A DNA stretch of 64,000 bases from Streptomyces sp. HD (GTDB taxonomy: Bacteria; Actinomycetota; Actinomycetes; Streptomycetales; Streptomycetaceae), in the NCBI RefSeq assembly GCF_028369295.1, contig NZ_JAQMYP010000026.1, positions 1 through 64,000 on the forward strand. Reading direction: 5' to 3'. Positions 8,715 through 16,671 of the stretch are shown here, piece by piece (the first letter of the stretch is position 1; the number at the start of each line of letters is the position of its first letter). The position numbers and the translations under genes were made by a program. A model generated the notes under the pieces. It saw only the letters and a list, made by a program, of their open reading frames with translations, made no database searches and was not told the DNA's origin.

Positions 8715-9647
8715 TCACGCCCCGTACACCGCCCCCGGCACCCCCGCCTCCCCCAGCAGCTTCAGCGCCGCCTCCCCCGCCTCCCCCGGCGTCCAGCGCG
8801 CCCCCTTGTCCGCTGTCGGCCCGGCGCGCCACCCCTCCATGACCGTGATCCGGCCGCCCTCCGCCTCGAAGACCCGGCCCGTCACCCCCTCGCTCGCTGC
8901 CGAGCCCAGCCAGACGACCAGCGGGGAGACGTTCTCCGGGGCCATCGCGTCGAAGCCGGCTCCGGGTGCTGCCATCGACTCCGCGAAGGTGCGTTCCGTC
9001 ATGCGCGTGCGGGCCGCCGGGGCGATGGCGTTGACCTGGACGCCGTAGCGGGCGAGCTCGGCCGCCGCGACCAGGGTCAGGCCGACGATGCCCGCCTTCG
9101 CGGCGCTGTAGTTGCCCTGTCCGAGCGAGCCCAACAGCCCTGCCCCGCTGCTTGTGTTGACGATCCGGGCGTTCGGGGCGCGGCCCGCCTTCGCCTGCGC
9201 CCGCCAGTGCGCGGCCGCGTGCCTCAGGGGAAGGAAGTGGCCCTTGAGGTGGACACGTACGACGGCGTCCCAGTCGTCCTCGTCGAGGTTGACCAGCATC
9301 CGGTCGCGCAGGAACCCGGCGTTGTTGACGAGGGTGTCGAGACGGCCGTACGTCTCCAACGCGGCCGCCACCAGGGACGCCGCCCCGGCACTGGTGGCCA
9401 CGTCACCGCCGTGGGCGACGGCCTCACCGCCCGCGGCGCGGATCTCGGCGGCCACCCGCAGCGCGGGGCTGTCGGCGGCCGGCGTCCGGGCCGCGTCGGC
9501 GTCCCCTGGTGTGCCGTCGAGACCGACGTCCAGGTCGTTGACGACGACCTTCGCCCCCTCGGCCGCGAACGCGAGCGCGTGCGCACGCCCCAGCCCCCGC
9601 CCCGCGCCGGTGACCACGACGACCCGCCCCTCACACATCCGGCTCAT
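8715..9647 (-). CDS. Short-chain dehydrogenase/reductase, KstR2-regulon type (Rv3548c-like)
   Basis: A 310-residue NAD(P)-dependent oxidoreductase. The Rossmann motif TGAGRGLGRAHALAFAAEG is near residue 14, NNAG follows, and the catalytic Ser...Tyr-x3-Lys appears as NTSSGAGLLGSLGQGNYSAAKAG. The length and extra C-terminal region match 3-hydroxyacyl-CoA-type SDRs such as Rv3548c. It starts one base after the stop of the next SDR and completes a two-gene operon driven from the KstR2-like site at 10421. Its exact step in HIP breakdown is not established; oxidation of a ring hydroxyl on a CoA thioester is likely. Its 3' end abuts the large inverted repeat. Confidence 0.82.
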   Translation of the reverse strand: MSRMCEGRVVVVTGAGRGLGRAHALAFAAEGAKVVVNDLDVGLDGTPGDADAARTPAADSPALRVAAEIRAAGGEAVAHGGDVATSAGAASLVAAALETYGRLDTLVNNAGFLRDRMLVNLDEDDWDAVVRVHLKGHFLPLRHAAAHWRAQAKAGRAPNARIVNTSSGAGLLGSLGQGNYSAAKAGIVGLTLVAAAELARYGVQVNAIAPAARTRMTERTFAESMAAPGAGFDAMAPENVSPLVVWLGSAASEGVTGRVFEAEGGRITVMEGWRAGPTADKGARWTPGEAGEAALKLLGEAGVPGAVYGA

Positions 9648-9648
9648 G

Positions 9649-10404
9649 TCATGCCCCCTTCTCCTCCTTCTTCTTGTTGACCGTCGCGGCGTCCAGGAAC
9701 GCGGGCCGCTCTCCCCCGCCGTGCACGAGCAGGCTCGCCCCGCTGATGTAGGCGGCGGCGTCGGAGGCGAGGAAGACGGCGGCCGCGCCGATGTCGGCGG
9801 GTTCGGCGAGGCGGCCCAGCGGGACGGTGCGGGAGACGCCTGCGATGCCGTCCGCACCGCCGTAGTGGAGGTGCGACGACTCCGTGCGGACCATGCCGAC
9901 GACCAGTGTGTTGACGCGCACCTCCGGCGCCCACTCCACCGCCATCGAGCGGGCCAGGCTCTCCAGCCCGGCCTTCGCCGCTCCGTACGCCGCCGACCCG
10001 GGAGACGCCCGGCCGCCGCTGACGCTGCCGATCATCACCACCGATCCCCGCACCCGTTTCAGTTGCTCGTACGCGGCCAGGGACGCCGTCATCGGCGCGA
10101 CGAGGTTGAGCTCGATCACGCGCGCGTGCCGCTCAGCGCCCGTGTCCGTCAACCGTCGGTACGGTGTGCCACCCGCGTTGTTGACGAGGACGTCCAGCCG
10201 GGGCAGGGCCGCGAAGAAGGTGCGTACGGCCTCCGGGTCGCGAAGGTCGAGTGGCCTGAACTCGACGCCCGTCAAAGGGACTTCGGGCGGTCTGCGGGCG
10301 CAGACCACGACCTCCGCGCCGGCCTCGGCGAAGGCTCTCGCGATCCCCGCACCGACGCCCCGCGTACCGCCCGTGACGACCACGACCTTCCCGTCCAGCC
10401 CCAT
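9649..10404 (-). CDS. Short-chain dehydrogenase/reductase, KstR2-regulon type (Rv3549c-like)
   Basis: A 251-residue classical SDR with TGGTRGVGAGIARAFAEAG at the N terminus, NNAGG in the core and the Ser/Tyr/Lys active site (SVSGGRASPGSAAYGAAKAG). The C terminus ends in an unusual Lys/Glu run. It is first in a leftward operon whose promoter region contains the 20-base palindrome at 10421. The divergent partner is echA20, which is the arrangement of Rv3549c and Rv3550 in M. tuberculosis. Assignment to steroid-ring degradation rests on this gene order. The substrate is unknown. Confidence 0.82.
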   Translation of the reverse strand: MGLDGKVVVVTGGTRGVGAGIARAFAEAGAEVVVCARRPPEVPLTGVEFRPLDLRDPEAVRTFFAALPRLDVLVNNAGGTPYRRLTDTGAERHARVIELNLVAPMTASLAAYEQLKRVRGSVVMIGSVSGGRASPGSAAYGAAKAGLESLARSMAVEWAPEVRVNTLVVGMVRTESSHLHYGGADGIAGVSRTVPLGRLAEPADIGAAAVFLASDAAAYISGASLLVHGGGERPAFLDAATVNKKKEEKGA

Positions 10405-10420
10405 GCGCGGCTACCCTTCA

Positions 10421-10440
10421 CCTAACAAACGTTTGGTGGA
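10421..10440. promoter_or_regulatory. KstR2-like operator, divergent SDR/echA20 promoter
   Basis: The palindrome CCTAACAAACGTTTGGTGGA sits in the 54-base gap between the Rv3549c-like SDR and echA20. Its core AACAAACGTTTGGT resembles the published mycobacterial KstR2 motif (AnCAAGnnCTTGnT, from memory), with two symmetric substitutions. The same sequence recurs in inverse orientation at 16638-16657, the only other divergent promoter of the cluster. That match between the two sites is the main support. Repression would be relieved by HIP-CoA if KstR2 behaves as in mycobacteria. Confidence 0.7.
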
Positions 10441-10458
10441 AAGGTAGCTGATGCGGCC

Positions 10459-11217
10459 ATGGGTGTCTCCACCTCGTCCCCGGAAAAGGGGTCCGAAGAA
10501 GCGGGAATCGCCGTCGTCACGGTCGACTTCCCACCGGTGAACGCCCTGCCGGTGGACGGCTGGTTCGCCCTGGCCGACGCCGTGCGGGCGGCGGGCCGCG
10601 ACCCGGAGATCCGCTGTGTCGTCCTCACGGCCGAGGGGCGCGGGTTCAACGCGGGCGTGGACATCAAGGAGTTGCAAGGGGGCGGGCACAGTGCGCTGAT
10701 CGGCGTCAACCGCGCCTGCGCGGAGGCCTTCGCCGCGGTGTACGACTGCGAGGTGCCGGTCGTGGCGGCCGTGCACGGCTTCTGCCTGGGCGGCGGTATC
10801 GGCCTGGTGGGCAACGCGGACGCGATCGTGGCCAGCGAGGACGCCACCTTCGGGCTGCCCGAGCTGGACCGGGGTGCGCTGGGCGCCGCCACCCATCTGG
10901 CCCGGCTGGTCCCCCAGCACCTGATGCGCGCGCTGTACTACACCTCGCGCACGGCGACCGCGGCCGAGCTGCACGCGCACGGCTCGGTGTGGCGGGTCGT
11001 ACCGCGCGAGGAACTGCGGGCCGCCGCACTGGAGCTGGCCCGCGAGATCGCCGCCAAGGACGGGCAGCTGCTGCGCCTGGCCAAGGCCGCCATCAACGGC
11101 ATCGACCCGGTCGACGTGCGCCGCAGCTACCGCTTCGAGCAGGGCTTCACCTTCGAGGCGGGCCTGAGCGGGGTGGCCGACCGGGTCCGCGACACCTTCG
11201 GAAGGGACGGTGGCTGA
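10459..11217 (+). CDS. echA20: Enoyl-CoA hydratase/isomerase family, EchA20-type ring hydrolase
   Basis: A 252-residue crotonase-fold protein. The two oxyanion-hole segments are seen in GFNAGVDIKEL and VHGFCLGGGIGLVGNAD, with conserved LPEL afterwards. In mycobacteria EchA20 hydrolytically opens the remaining five-membered ring of HIP-CoA intermediates, giving the substrate of IpdAB. Here the gene leads the operon echA20-ipdA-ipdB-ipdC, with ipdA starting directly after its stop. That neighbourhood, more than the sequence alone, separates it from ordinary beta-oxidation hydratases. The KstR2-like site is 19 bases upstream of its ATG. Confidence 0.85.
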   Translation: MGVSTSSPEKGSEEAGIAVVTVDFPPVNALPVDGWFALADAVRAAGRDPEIRCVVLTAEGRGFNAGVDIKELQGGGHSALIGVNRACAEAFAAVYDCEVPVVAAVHGFCLGGGIGLVGNADAIVASEDATFGLPELDRGALGAATHLARLVPQHLMRALYYTSRTATAAELHAHGSVWRVVPREELRAAALELAREIAAKDGQLLRLAKAAINGIDPVDVRRSYRFEQGFTFEAGLSGVADRVRDTFGRDGG

Positions 11218-12063
11218 GTGAGCGACAAGACGACGACCACGGACGAGGTCGTGTCCCGGCTGCACAGCGGTATGACCCTGGGCATCGGCGGCTGGGGCTC
11301 GCGCCGCAAACCGATGGCCCTGGTCCGCGCGCTGCTGCGCTCCGACCTCACCGACCTCACGATCGTCTCGTACGGCGGCCCCGACGTCGGCATGCTCGCC
11401 GCCGCCGGACGTGTCCGGAAGCTGGTCACCCCCTTCGTCACCCTCGACTCGATCCCACTGGAACCGCACTACCGCGCGGCCCGCGAGAGCGGCGCCTTCG
11501 CACTCATGGAGATCGACGAGGCGATGTTCATGTGGGGACTGCACGCCGCCGCGAACCGGCTGCCGTTCCTGCCGGTGCGGGCCGGCATCGGCTCGGACGT
11601 CATGCGGGTCAACCCGGCTCTGCGGACAGTGACTTCGCCGTACGACGACGGGGAGACGTTCGTGGCCGTGCCCGCCCTGCGTCTAGACGCCGCCCTGGTG
11701 CACGTCAACCGCGCCGACCGGCAGGGCAACGGCCAGTACCTGGGCCCCGACCCCTACTTCGACGACCTGTTCTGCGAGGCCGCGGACACGGCGTACGTCT
11801 CGTGCGAACGGATCGTCGACACGGCCGAGCTGACGAAGGAGGCGCCCCCGCAGTCGCTGCTGATCAAGCGGCACACGGTCACGGGGGTCGTGGAGGCCCC
11901 GAACGGAGCGCACTTCACGTCGTGCGCTCCGGACTACGGCCGGGACGAGGCCTTCCAGAAGGCGTATGCGACCACACCGTGGCGGGAGTTCGCGGCGCGG
12001 TTCCTCGGCGGGGGCGAGCAGGCGTACCAGTCGGCGGTCAGGGAGGGGTCGTGGAGGTCATGA
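11218..12063 (+). CDS. ipdA: CoA-transferase family I alpha subunit, IpdA (COCHEA-CoA hydrolase)
   Basis: A 281-residue protein of the CoA-transferase family I alpha type, with the Gly-rich SGMTLGIGGWGSRRKPMALV near the N terminus and YLGPDPYFDDLFCEAADTAY later. In Mycobacterium and Rhodococcus, IpdA pairs with IpdB. The complex works not as a transferase but as a hydrolase that opens the last steroid ring of COCHEA-CoA. It begins with GTG immediately after the echA20 stop and overlaps ipdB by four bases, consistent with a stoichiometric complex. The family assignment is secure; the specific substrate is inferred from gene order. Confidence 0.88.
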   Translation: MSDKTTTTDEVVSRLHSGMTLGIGGWGSRRKPMALVRALLRSDLTDLTIVSYGGPDVGMLAAAGRVRKLVTPFVTLDSIPLEPHYRAARESGAFALMEIDEAMFMWGLHAAANRLPFLPVRAGIGSDVMRVNPALRTVTSPYDDGETFVAVPALRLDAALVHVNRADRQGNGQYLGPDPYFDDLFCEAADTAYVSCERIVDTAELTKEAPPQSLLIKRHTVTGVVEAPNGAHFTSCAPDYGRDEAFQKAYATTPWREFAARFLGGGEQAYQSAVREGSWRS

Positions 12064-12830
12064 GGGACGTCAGCCGCACCGAGTCCACAGGAGTCGACCG
12101 CGCCGAGTCCGCAGAGGTCACCCGCGCCGAGTACTGCGTGATCGCCTGCGCCGAGGCCTGGCGGGACAACGGGGAGGTGCTGGCCAGCCCGATGGGCCTG
12201 GTCCCGTCCATCGGCGCCCGGCTGGCCCGCCGCACCTTCGCGCCGGACCTGCTGCTGACCGACGGCGAGGCGATGCTCGTCGCGCCGGACGGCACGGTCG
12301 AGGGCTGGCTGCCGTACCGGCAACACCTCGCCCTGGTCACCGGCGGCCGCCGGCACGTGATGATGGGCGCGAGCCAGATCGACCGGTACGGCAACCAGAA
12401 CATCTCGTGCATCGGCGACTGGGCGAGGCCGAAGCGGCAGCTGCTGGGGGTACGGGGCGCCCCGGTCAACACCCTCAACAATCCGACCAGTTACTGGGTC
12501 CCGCGGCATTCCCGGCGGGTCTTCGTCGAGAAGGTCGACATGGTGTGCGGGGTCGGATACGACCACGTGGGCGACGCCGCCCGGTACCACCGCATCCCCC
12601 GTGTCGTCTCCGACCTGGGCGTCTTCGACTTCGACACCCCCGACCACTCGATGCGGCCGGTCTCCCTCCACCCGGGCGTCTCGCCGGAGCAGGTCAGGGA
12701 GGCGACCTCCTTCGAGCTCGCCGTCCCGGACGACGTGCCCCGCACTCGTCGGCCCACCCCGGAGGAGCTCCGGCTCATCCGCGAGGTGATCGACCCGGGC
12801 AACACCCGCGCCAGGGAGGTCGGTGCGTGA
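12060..12830 (+). CDS. ipdB: CoA-transferase family I beta subunit, IpdB
   Basis: A 256-residue beta-subunit partner of IpdA, coupled to it by an ATGA overlap. The family features SPMGLVPSIGARLARRTFAPDL, MMGASQIDRYGNQNIS and the C-terminal DFDTPDHSMRPVSLHPGVS are present. The first 20 residues are rich in Arg, Ser and Glu and look like a poorly conserved extension. With IpdA it should hydrolyse the cyclic beta-diketone thioester formed by EchA20. It ends by overlapping ipdC by one base, so the four-gene unit is translationally coupled throughout. Confidence 0.88.
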   Translation: MRDVSRTESTGVDRAESAEVTRAEYCVIACAEAWRDNGEVLASPMGLVPSIGARLARRTFAPDLLLTDGEAMLVAPDGTVEGWLPYRQHLALVTGGRRHVMMGASQIDRYGNQNISCIGDWARPKRQLLGVRGAPVNTLNNPTSYWVPRHSRRVFVEKVDMVCGVGYDHVGDAARYHRIPRVVSDLGVFDFDTPDHSMRPVSLHPGVSPEQVREATSFELAVPDDVPRTRRPTPEELRLIREVIDPGNTRAREVGA

Positions 12831-13903
12831 TGGAGACGGCGCTGACCCGGCTGGTCGGGGTCCGCCACCCGATCGTGCAGACGGGGATGGGCTGGGTGGC
12901 GGGCCCCCGGCTGGTCTCGGCGACGGCGAACGCGGGTGCGCTGGGCATCCTGGCCTCCGCGACGATGTCGGTCGACCGGCTGCGTGCCGCGATACGGGAG
13001 GTCAAGTCCCGTACGCAGGCGCCGTTCGGGGTGAATCTGCGGGCTGACGCCTCGGACGCCGGCGACCGGGTCCGCGTGATGATCGACGAGGGGGTGCGGG
13101 TCGCGTCCTTCGCACTCGCGCCCTCGCGTGAGCTGATCGCCGAGCTCAAGGGCGCGGGCGTGGTGGTCATCCCCTCGATCGGCGCCCGGCGGCATGCCGA
13201 GAAGGTCGCGGCGTGGGGCGCGGACGCGGTGATCGTGCAGGGCGGAGAGGGCGGCGGACACACCGGTGAGGTGGCGACGACGGTGCTGCTGCCGCAGGTG
13301 GTCGACGCCGTGGAGATACCGGTCGTGGCGGCGGGCGGCTTCTTCGACGGGCGGGGACTGGTCGCGGCGCTGGCCTACGGGGCGGCGGGCGTCGCCATGG
13401 GCACGCGGTTCCTGCTGACCTCGGACTCGACGGTGCCGGACGCGGTGAAGGCGCGGTATCTGGCGGCGACCGTACGGGAGGTCACGGTCACCCGGGCCGT
13501 GGACGGCCTGCCCCACCGCATGCTGCGCACCGACCTGGTCGACGCGCTGGAGCGCTCCGGCCGGGCGCGGACGCTCCTCCATGCGCTCCGCCGGGCGGCG
13601 GGCTACCGCAAGCTGTCCGGCACGAGCTGGCGCCGCATGCTCCTCGACGGCCGGGCCCTCAGGCACGGCAAGGACCTGACCTGGAGCCAGGTCCTGCTCG
13701 CCGCGAACACACCGATGCTGCTGAAGGCGTCCATGGTGGACGGCCGCACGGACCTGGGCGTGATGGCGTCCGGGCAGGTCGCCGGAGTGATCGACGACCT
13801 GCCGTCGTGCGCGGAACTGGTGGAGCGGATCATGAAGGAGGCGGAGGAGGCAAGGAAGCGACTGACCGGCTCCTGGCAGCCCACGGTGGGGCAACGCCCC
13901 TAA
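12830..13903 (+). CDS. ipdC: Nitronate monooxygenase-family flavoprotein, IpdC
   Basis: A 357-residue FMN TIM-barrel protein of the 2-nitropropane dioxygenase family. FMN and phosphate-binding segments are seen in HPIVQTGMGWVAGPRL, QGGEGGGHTGEVATTVLLPQ and IPVVAAGGFFDGRGLVAAL, then GAAGVAMGTRFLLT. In mycobacteria and Rhodococcus IpdC (Rv3553) acts on a hydroxylated HIP-CoA intermediate before ring opening. It is the last gene of the rightward operon. Its TAA stop lies inside a dispersed repeat (13901-13974), with a small CGCCCCTAAGGGGCG hairpin around the stop itself. Confidence 0.85.
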   Translation: METALTRLVGVRHPIVQTGMGWVAGPRLVSATANAGALGILASATMSVDRLRAAIREVKSRTQAPFGVNLRADASDAGDRVRVMIDEGVRVASFALAPSRELIAELKGAGVVVIPSIGARRHAEKVAAWGADAVIVQGGEGGGHTGEVATTVLLPQVVDAVEIPVVAAGGFFDGRGLVAALAYGAAGVAMGTRFLLTSDSTVPDAVKARYLAATVREVTVTRAVDGLPHRMLRTDLVDALERSGRARTLLHALRRAAGYRKLSGTSWRRMLLDGRALRHGKDLTWSQVLLAANTPMLLKASMVDGRTDLGVMASGQVAGVIDDLPSCAELVERIMKEAEEARKRLTGSWQPTVGQRP

Positions 13904-13974
13904 GGGGCGCGGGGCTGTGACATGTGCGGCTCCGCCGCGTGGGCGCGACCAGCCACGACGGCGCCGCAGACGAA
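13901..13974 (+). repeat. Streptomyces dispersed repeat, copy 1
   Basis: This unit begins AAGGGGCGCGGGGCTGT, passes GCGGCTCCGCCGCG and ends GCGCGACCAGCCACGACGG. Recognisable copies lie at 47793-47864 (same orientation) and 45607-45685 (inverted). Here it contains the ipdC stop codon and fills the gap between convergent ipdC and fadA6. Internal stems around GCGGCTCCGCCGC suggest a structured RNA that may act as terminator. Confidence 0.75.
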
Positions 13975-13993
13975 CGACGACACATCGCGGTCA

Positions 13994-15151
13994 TCACACC
14001 CGTTCGATGATCGTCACATTGGCCTGTCCCCCACCCTCACACATCGTCTGAAGCCCGAATCGACCCCCGGTGCGCTCCAGTTCATGCAGCAACGTCGTCA
14101 TCAGCTTCACACCCGTGGCCCCCAGCGGATGCCCCAGCGCAATCGCCCCGCCGTTCACATTGACCCTGCCAGGATCCGCACCCGTCTCCTTCAGCCAGGC
14201 CAGGACGACCGGCGCGAACGCCTCGTTGATCTCGACGAGGTCGATGTCGTCGATCGACAGACCGGTCTTCTTCAGGGCGTGGGCGGTGGCGGGGATGGGG
14301 GCGGTGAGCATGCGGATGGGATCCTCACCGCGCACCGAGAGATGGTGCACCCGGGCCCGGGGCGTGAGCCCATGCTCGCGCACCGCCCGCTCCGAGGCCA
14401 GCAGCATCGCCGCCGCGCCGTCGGAGACCTGCGAGGAACAGGCCGCCGTGACGGTGCCGCCGTCGATGACCGGCTTCAGTGCGGCCATCTTCTCCAGGGA
14501 GGTGTCCCGGCGCGGCCCCTCGTCCACGGCGACCTCCCCGTAGGCCACGACCTCCCGCTCGAAGCGGCCCTCGTCGATCGCCCGCAGCGCCCGCCGGTGC
14601 GAGCGCAGAGCGAACTCCTCCTGGTCCTGCCTGCTGATCCCCCACTTCGCGGCGATCATCTCGGCGCCGACGAACTGGTTGACCGGCTTCTGCCCGTACC
14701 GCGCCCGCCAGCCCTCGCTGCCCGCGAAGGGCCCCGCCGTGAGGCCGAGCGGCTCGGCGGCCTGCCGGGTGGCGAAGGCGATGGGGATCATCGACATGTT
14801 CTGCACGCCGCCCGCGACCACCAGGTCCTGGGTGCCGGACAGCACGCCCTGCGCCGCGAAGTGCACGGCCTGCTGCGAGGACCCGCACTGCCGGTCCACG
14901 GTCACGCCCGGCACCTCCTCGGGCAGCCCGGCCGCCAGCCAGCAGGTCCGCGCGATGTCGCCGGCCTGCGGCCCCACCGCGTCCAGGCAGCCGAAGACGA
15001 CGTCCTCGACGGCGGCCGGATCCATGCCCGCCCGGAAGACGAGTTCCTTCAGCACATGCGCGCCCAGGTCGGCCGGATGGACCCCGCTGAGCCCTCCTCC
15101 GCGCCGCCCCACCGGCGTACGGACCGCTTCGACGATGTAGGCCTCGGCCAT
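13994..15151 (-). CDS. fadA6: Acetyl-CoA acetyltransferase (thiolase), FadA6
   Basis: A 385-residue thiolase. The nucleophilic Cys is in VDRQCGSSQQAVHFA, the His in ALGHPLGATGVKL and the second Cys in MCEGGGQANV, so the active site is complete. In the KstR2 regulon FadA6 carries out thiolytic cleavage of the open-chain CoA ester left after both rings are opened. It is last in the leftward operon ipdF-kstR2-fadA6, 26 bases after kstR2. The ATG at 15151 gives the standard MAEAYIVEAVRTPVG beginning. Specificity is inferred from context, since thiolase sequences do not show it. Confidence 0.87.
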   Translation of the reverse strand: MAEAYIVEAVRTPVGRRGGGLSGVHPADLGAHVLKELVFRAGMDPAAVEDVVFGCLDAVGPQAGDIARTCWLAAGLPEEVPGVTVDRQCGSSQQAVHFAAQGVLSGTQDLVVAGGVQNMSMIPIAFATRQAAEPLGLTAGPFAGSEGWRARYGQKPVNQFVGAEMIAAKWGISRQDQEEFALRSHRRALRAIDEGRFEREVVAYGEVAVDEGPRRDTSLEKMAALKPVIDGGTVTAACSSQVSDGAAAMLLASERAVREHGLTPRARVHHLSVRGEDPIRMLTAPIPATAHALKKTGLSIDDIDLVEINEAFAPVVLAWLKETGADPGRVNVNGGAIALGHPLGATGVKLMTTLLHELERTGGRFGLQTMCEGGGQANVTIIERV

Positions 15152-15177
15152 GGCAACTCCCCAGCCTTCCCCATGGG

Positions 15178-15816
15178 TTACGTGCGTACGGCGATCCCGT
15201 CCAGCACCATCGACAGGTACTGCCGGGCGATCTCCTCCGGGCTGTGCTGTCCGCCGGGCCGGTACCAGGACGCGGCGACCCACACCGTGTCCCGCACGAA
15301 CCGGTAGGTGAGCCGGACGTCGAGGTCGGACCGGAACACTCCGGCGGCGACCCCGCGCTCCAGCGTGGACAGCCACGCCTTCTCGAACCTGCGCTGCGAC
15401 TCGGCGAGGAACGCGAACCGCTCCTGCGCCACCAGCTGCCTGTTCTCCTTCTGGTAGATCGCGACGGCGGCGCGGTGCCGGTCGATCTCCCGGAACGACT
15501 CGGTGACCATGGCTTCGAGGGTCTCGCGGGGGCCCAGCTCGGCGCCCAGGACGGCGTCGTAGCCGCCCCAGAGCTCGTCGAGGAAGGTCCGCAGGATCTC
15601 CTCCAGCATCGACTCCTTGGAGTCGAAGTGGTAGTAGAGGCTGCCCGCGAGCATGCCCGCATGGTCCGCGATCTTGCGTACGGTCGTGGCGTTGTAGCCC
15701 TGCTCGGCGAAGACCTCGGCGGCGGTGTCGAGGAGTTCGCGGCGCCGGGCGGCCTGAGCGGCGCCGGCCGCGGGCTTTCCGGCGGCGGTCACCTGGGGCT
15801 TCTTCTTGGTCGGCAC
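15178..15816 (-). CDS. kstR2: TetR-family repressor KstR2
   Basis: A 212-residue TetR regulator. The helix-turn-helix occupies residues about 25-70 (ELLDTAAEVFAEQGYNATTV, then IADHAGM and GSLYYHFDSKESML). The C-terminal domain is helical and presumably binds ligand. In mycobacteria KstR2 is released from DNA by HIP-CoA. Its position between ipdF and fadA6 and the two matching palindromes in this cluster support orthology. It would repress its own operon from the site at 16638. The Lys/Pro/Ala-rich first 20 residues are an extension. The GTG start is at 15816. Confidence 0.85.
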   Translation of the reverse strand: MPTKKKPQVTAAGKPAAGAAQAARRRELLDTAAEVFAEQGYNATTVRKIADHAGMLAGSLYYHFDSKESMLEEILRTFLDELWGGYDAVLGAELGPRETLEAMVTESFREIDRHRAAVAIYQKENRQLVAQERFAFLAESQRRFEKAWLSTLERGVAAGVFRSDLDVRLTYRFVRDTVWVAASWYRPGGQHSPEEIARQYLSMVLDGIAVRT

Positions 15817-15838
15817 GGGTCCATTGTCGTCTGTCGTC

Positions 15839-16624
15839 CTAGGGGTGCCTGCTGCTGACGGAGACGATCTCCCCGGTCATGTACGACGAGTAGCCCGACG
15901 CCAGGAAGACGATCACGTTGGCCACCTCCCAGGGCTCGGCGTACCGCCCGAAGGCCTCGCGGGCGGTGAGCTCCTCCAGCAGTTCCGGGGTCGTCACCTT
16001 GGCCAGGTGGGGGTGCATGGCCAGGCTCGGCGCCACGGCGTTCACCCGCACCCCGTATTGGGCGGCTTCGACCGCCGCGCACCGGGTCAGCGCCATCACC
16101 CCCGCCTTCGCGGCGGCGTAGTGCGCCTGCCCGGCCTGGGCGCGCCAGCCGACGACGGAGGCGTTGTTGACGATCACGCCGCCGCCGGTGTCCCGCATCC
16201 GGCGCAGGGCGGCCCGGGTGCATCTGAAGGTGCCGTTCAAGGTCACGTCGAGGACCTTCGACCACTGCTCGTCGGTCATGTCGACGAGCGGTGAAGTGCC
16301 GCCGAGCCCCGCGTTGTTGACGACCACGTCGAGCCGGCCGTGTTCCCGCACGGCGGTGTCGAACAGCGCCCGCACCTGTGTCTCGTCGGTGACATCGCAC
16401 ACCGCGGACGTCACCGCGCCCTCGAACTCCCGGGCCAGATCCGCCTCGTGCTCCTTGATCCGCCGCGCGTGCGCGTCGCTGATCAGCACACGGGCGCCCT
16501 CTTCGAGGAAGCGGCGCGCGGTCGCCCCGCCGATGCCGGTGCCGGCCGCCGCGGTGATGACGGCAGTGCGTCCGCGGAGCAGTCCGTGCCCGGGAACGTA
16601 CGTCGGCGCCTCGACGTTTGTCAT
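15839..16624 (-). CDS. ipdF: SDR oxidoreductase IpdF
   Basis: A 261-residue SDR with TAAAGTGIGGATARRFLEEG as the cofactor loop, NNAGLGG, and the active-site Ser (NNASVVGWRAQAGQAHYAAAKAG, with Tyr-x3-Lys). IpdF (Rv3559c) oxidises a hydroxyl of a HIP-CoA intermediate in the C/D-ring pathway. It is first in the operon with kstR2 and fadA6 and diverges from the acyl-CoA dehydrogenase genes, as Rv3559c does around Rv3560-3562. The leader carries the KstR2-like palindrome 14-33 bases upstream of the ATG. Confidence 0.85.
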   Translation of the reverse strand: MTNVEAPTYVPGHGLLRGRTAVITAAAGTGIGGATARRFLEEGARVLISDAHARRIKEHEADLAREFEGAVTSAVCDVTDETQVRALFDTAVREHGRLDVVVNNAGLGGTSPLVDMTDEQWSKVLDVTLNGTFRCTRAALRRMRDTGGGVIVNNASVVGWRAQAGQAHYAAAKAGVMALTRCAAVEAAQYGVRVNAVAPSLAMHPHLAKVTTPELLEELTAREAFGRYAEPWEVANVIVFLASGYSSYMTGEIVSVSSRHP

Positions 16625-16637
16625 GGCAGCACGCTAA

Positions 16638-16657
16638 CCTACCAAACACTTGTTAGG
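16638..16657. promoter_or_regulatory. KstR2-like operator, divergent ipdF/acyl-CoA dehydrogenase promoter
   Basis: The imperfect palindrome CCTACCAAACACTTGTTAGG lies between ipdF and the first acyl-CoA dehydrogenase gene. Its inverse complement, CCTAACAAGTGTTTGGTAGG, matches the site at 10421 at 16 of 20 positions. The core ACCAAACACTTGTT differs from the recalled KstR2 motif at one fixed position. It overlaps the likely ribosome site of the rightward gene, so bound repressor would also lie over the 5' leader. It probably controls ipdF-kstR2-fadA6 and both dehydrogenases. Confidence 0.72.
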
Positions 16658-16671
16658 GAAGGATGGTGACG

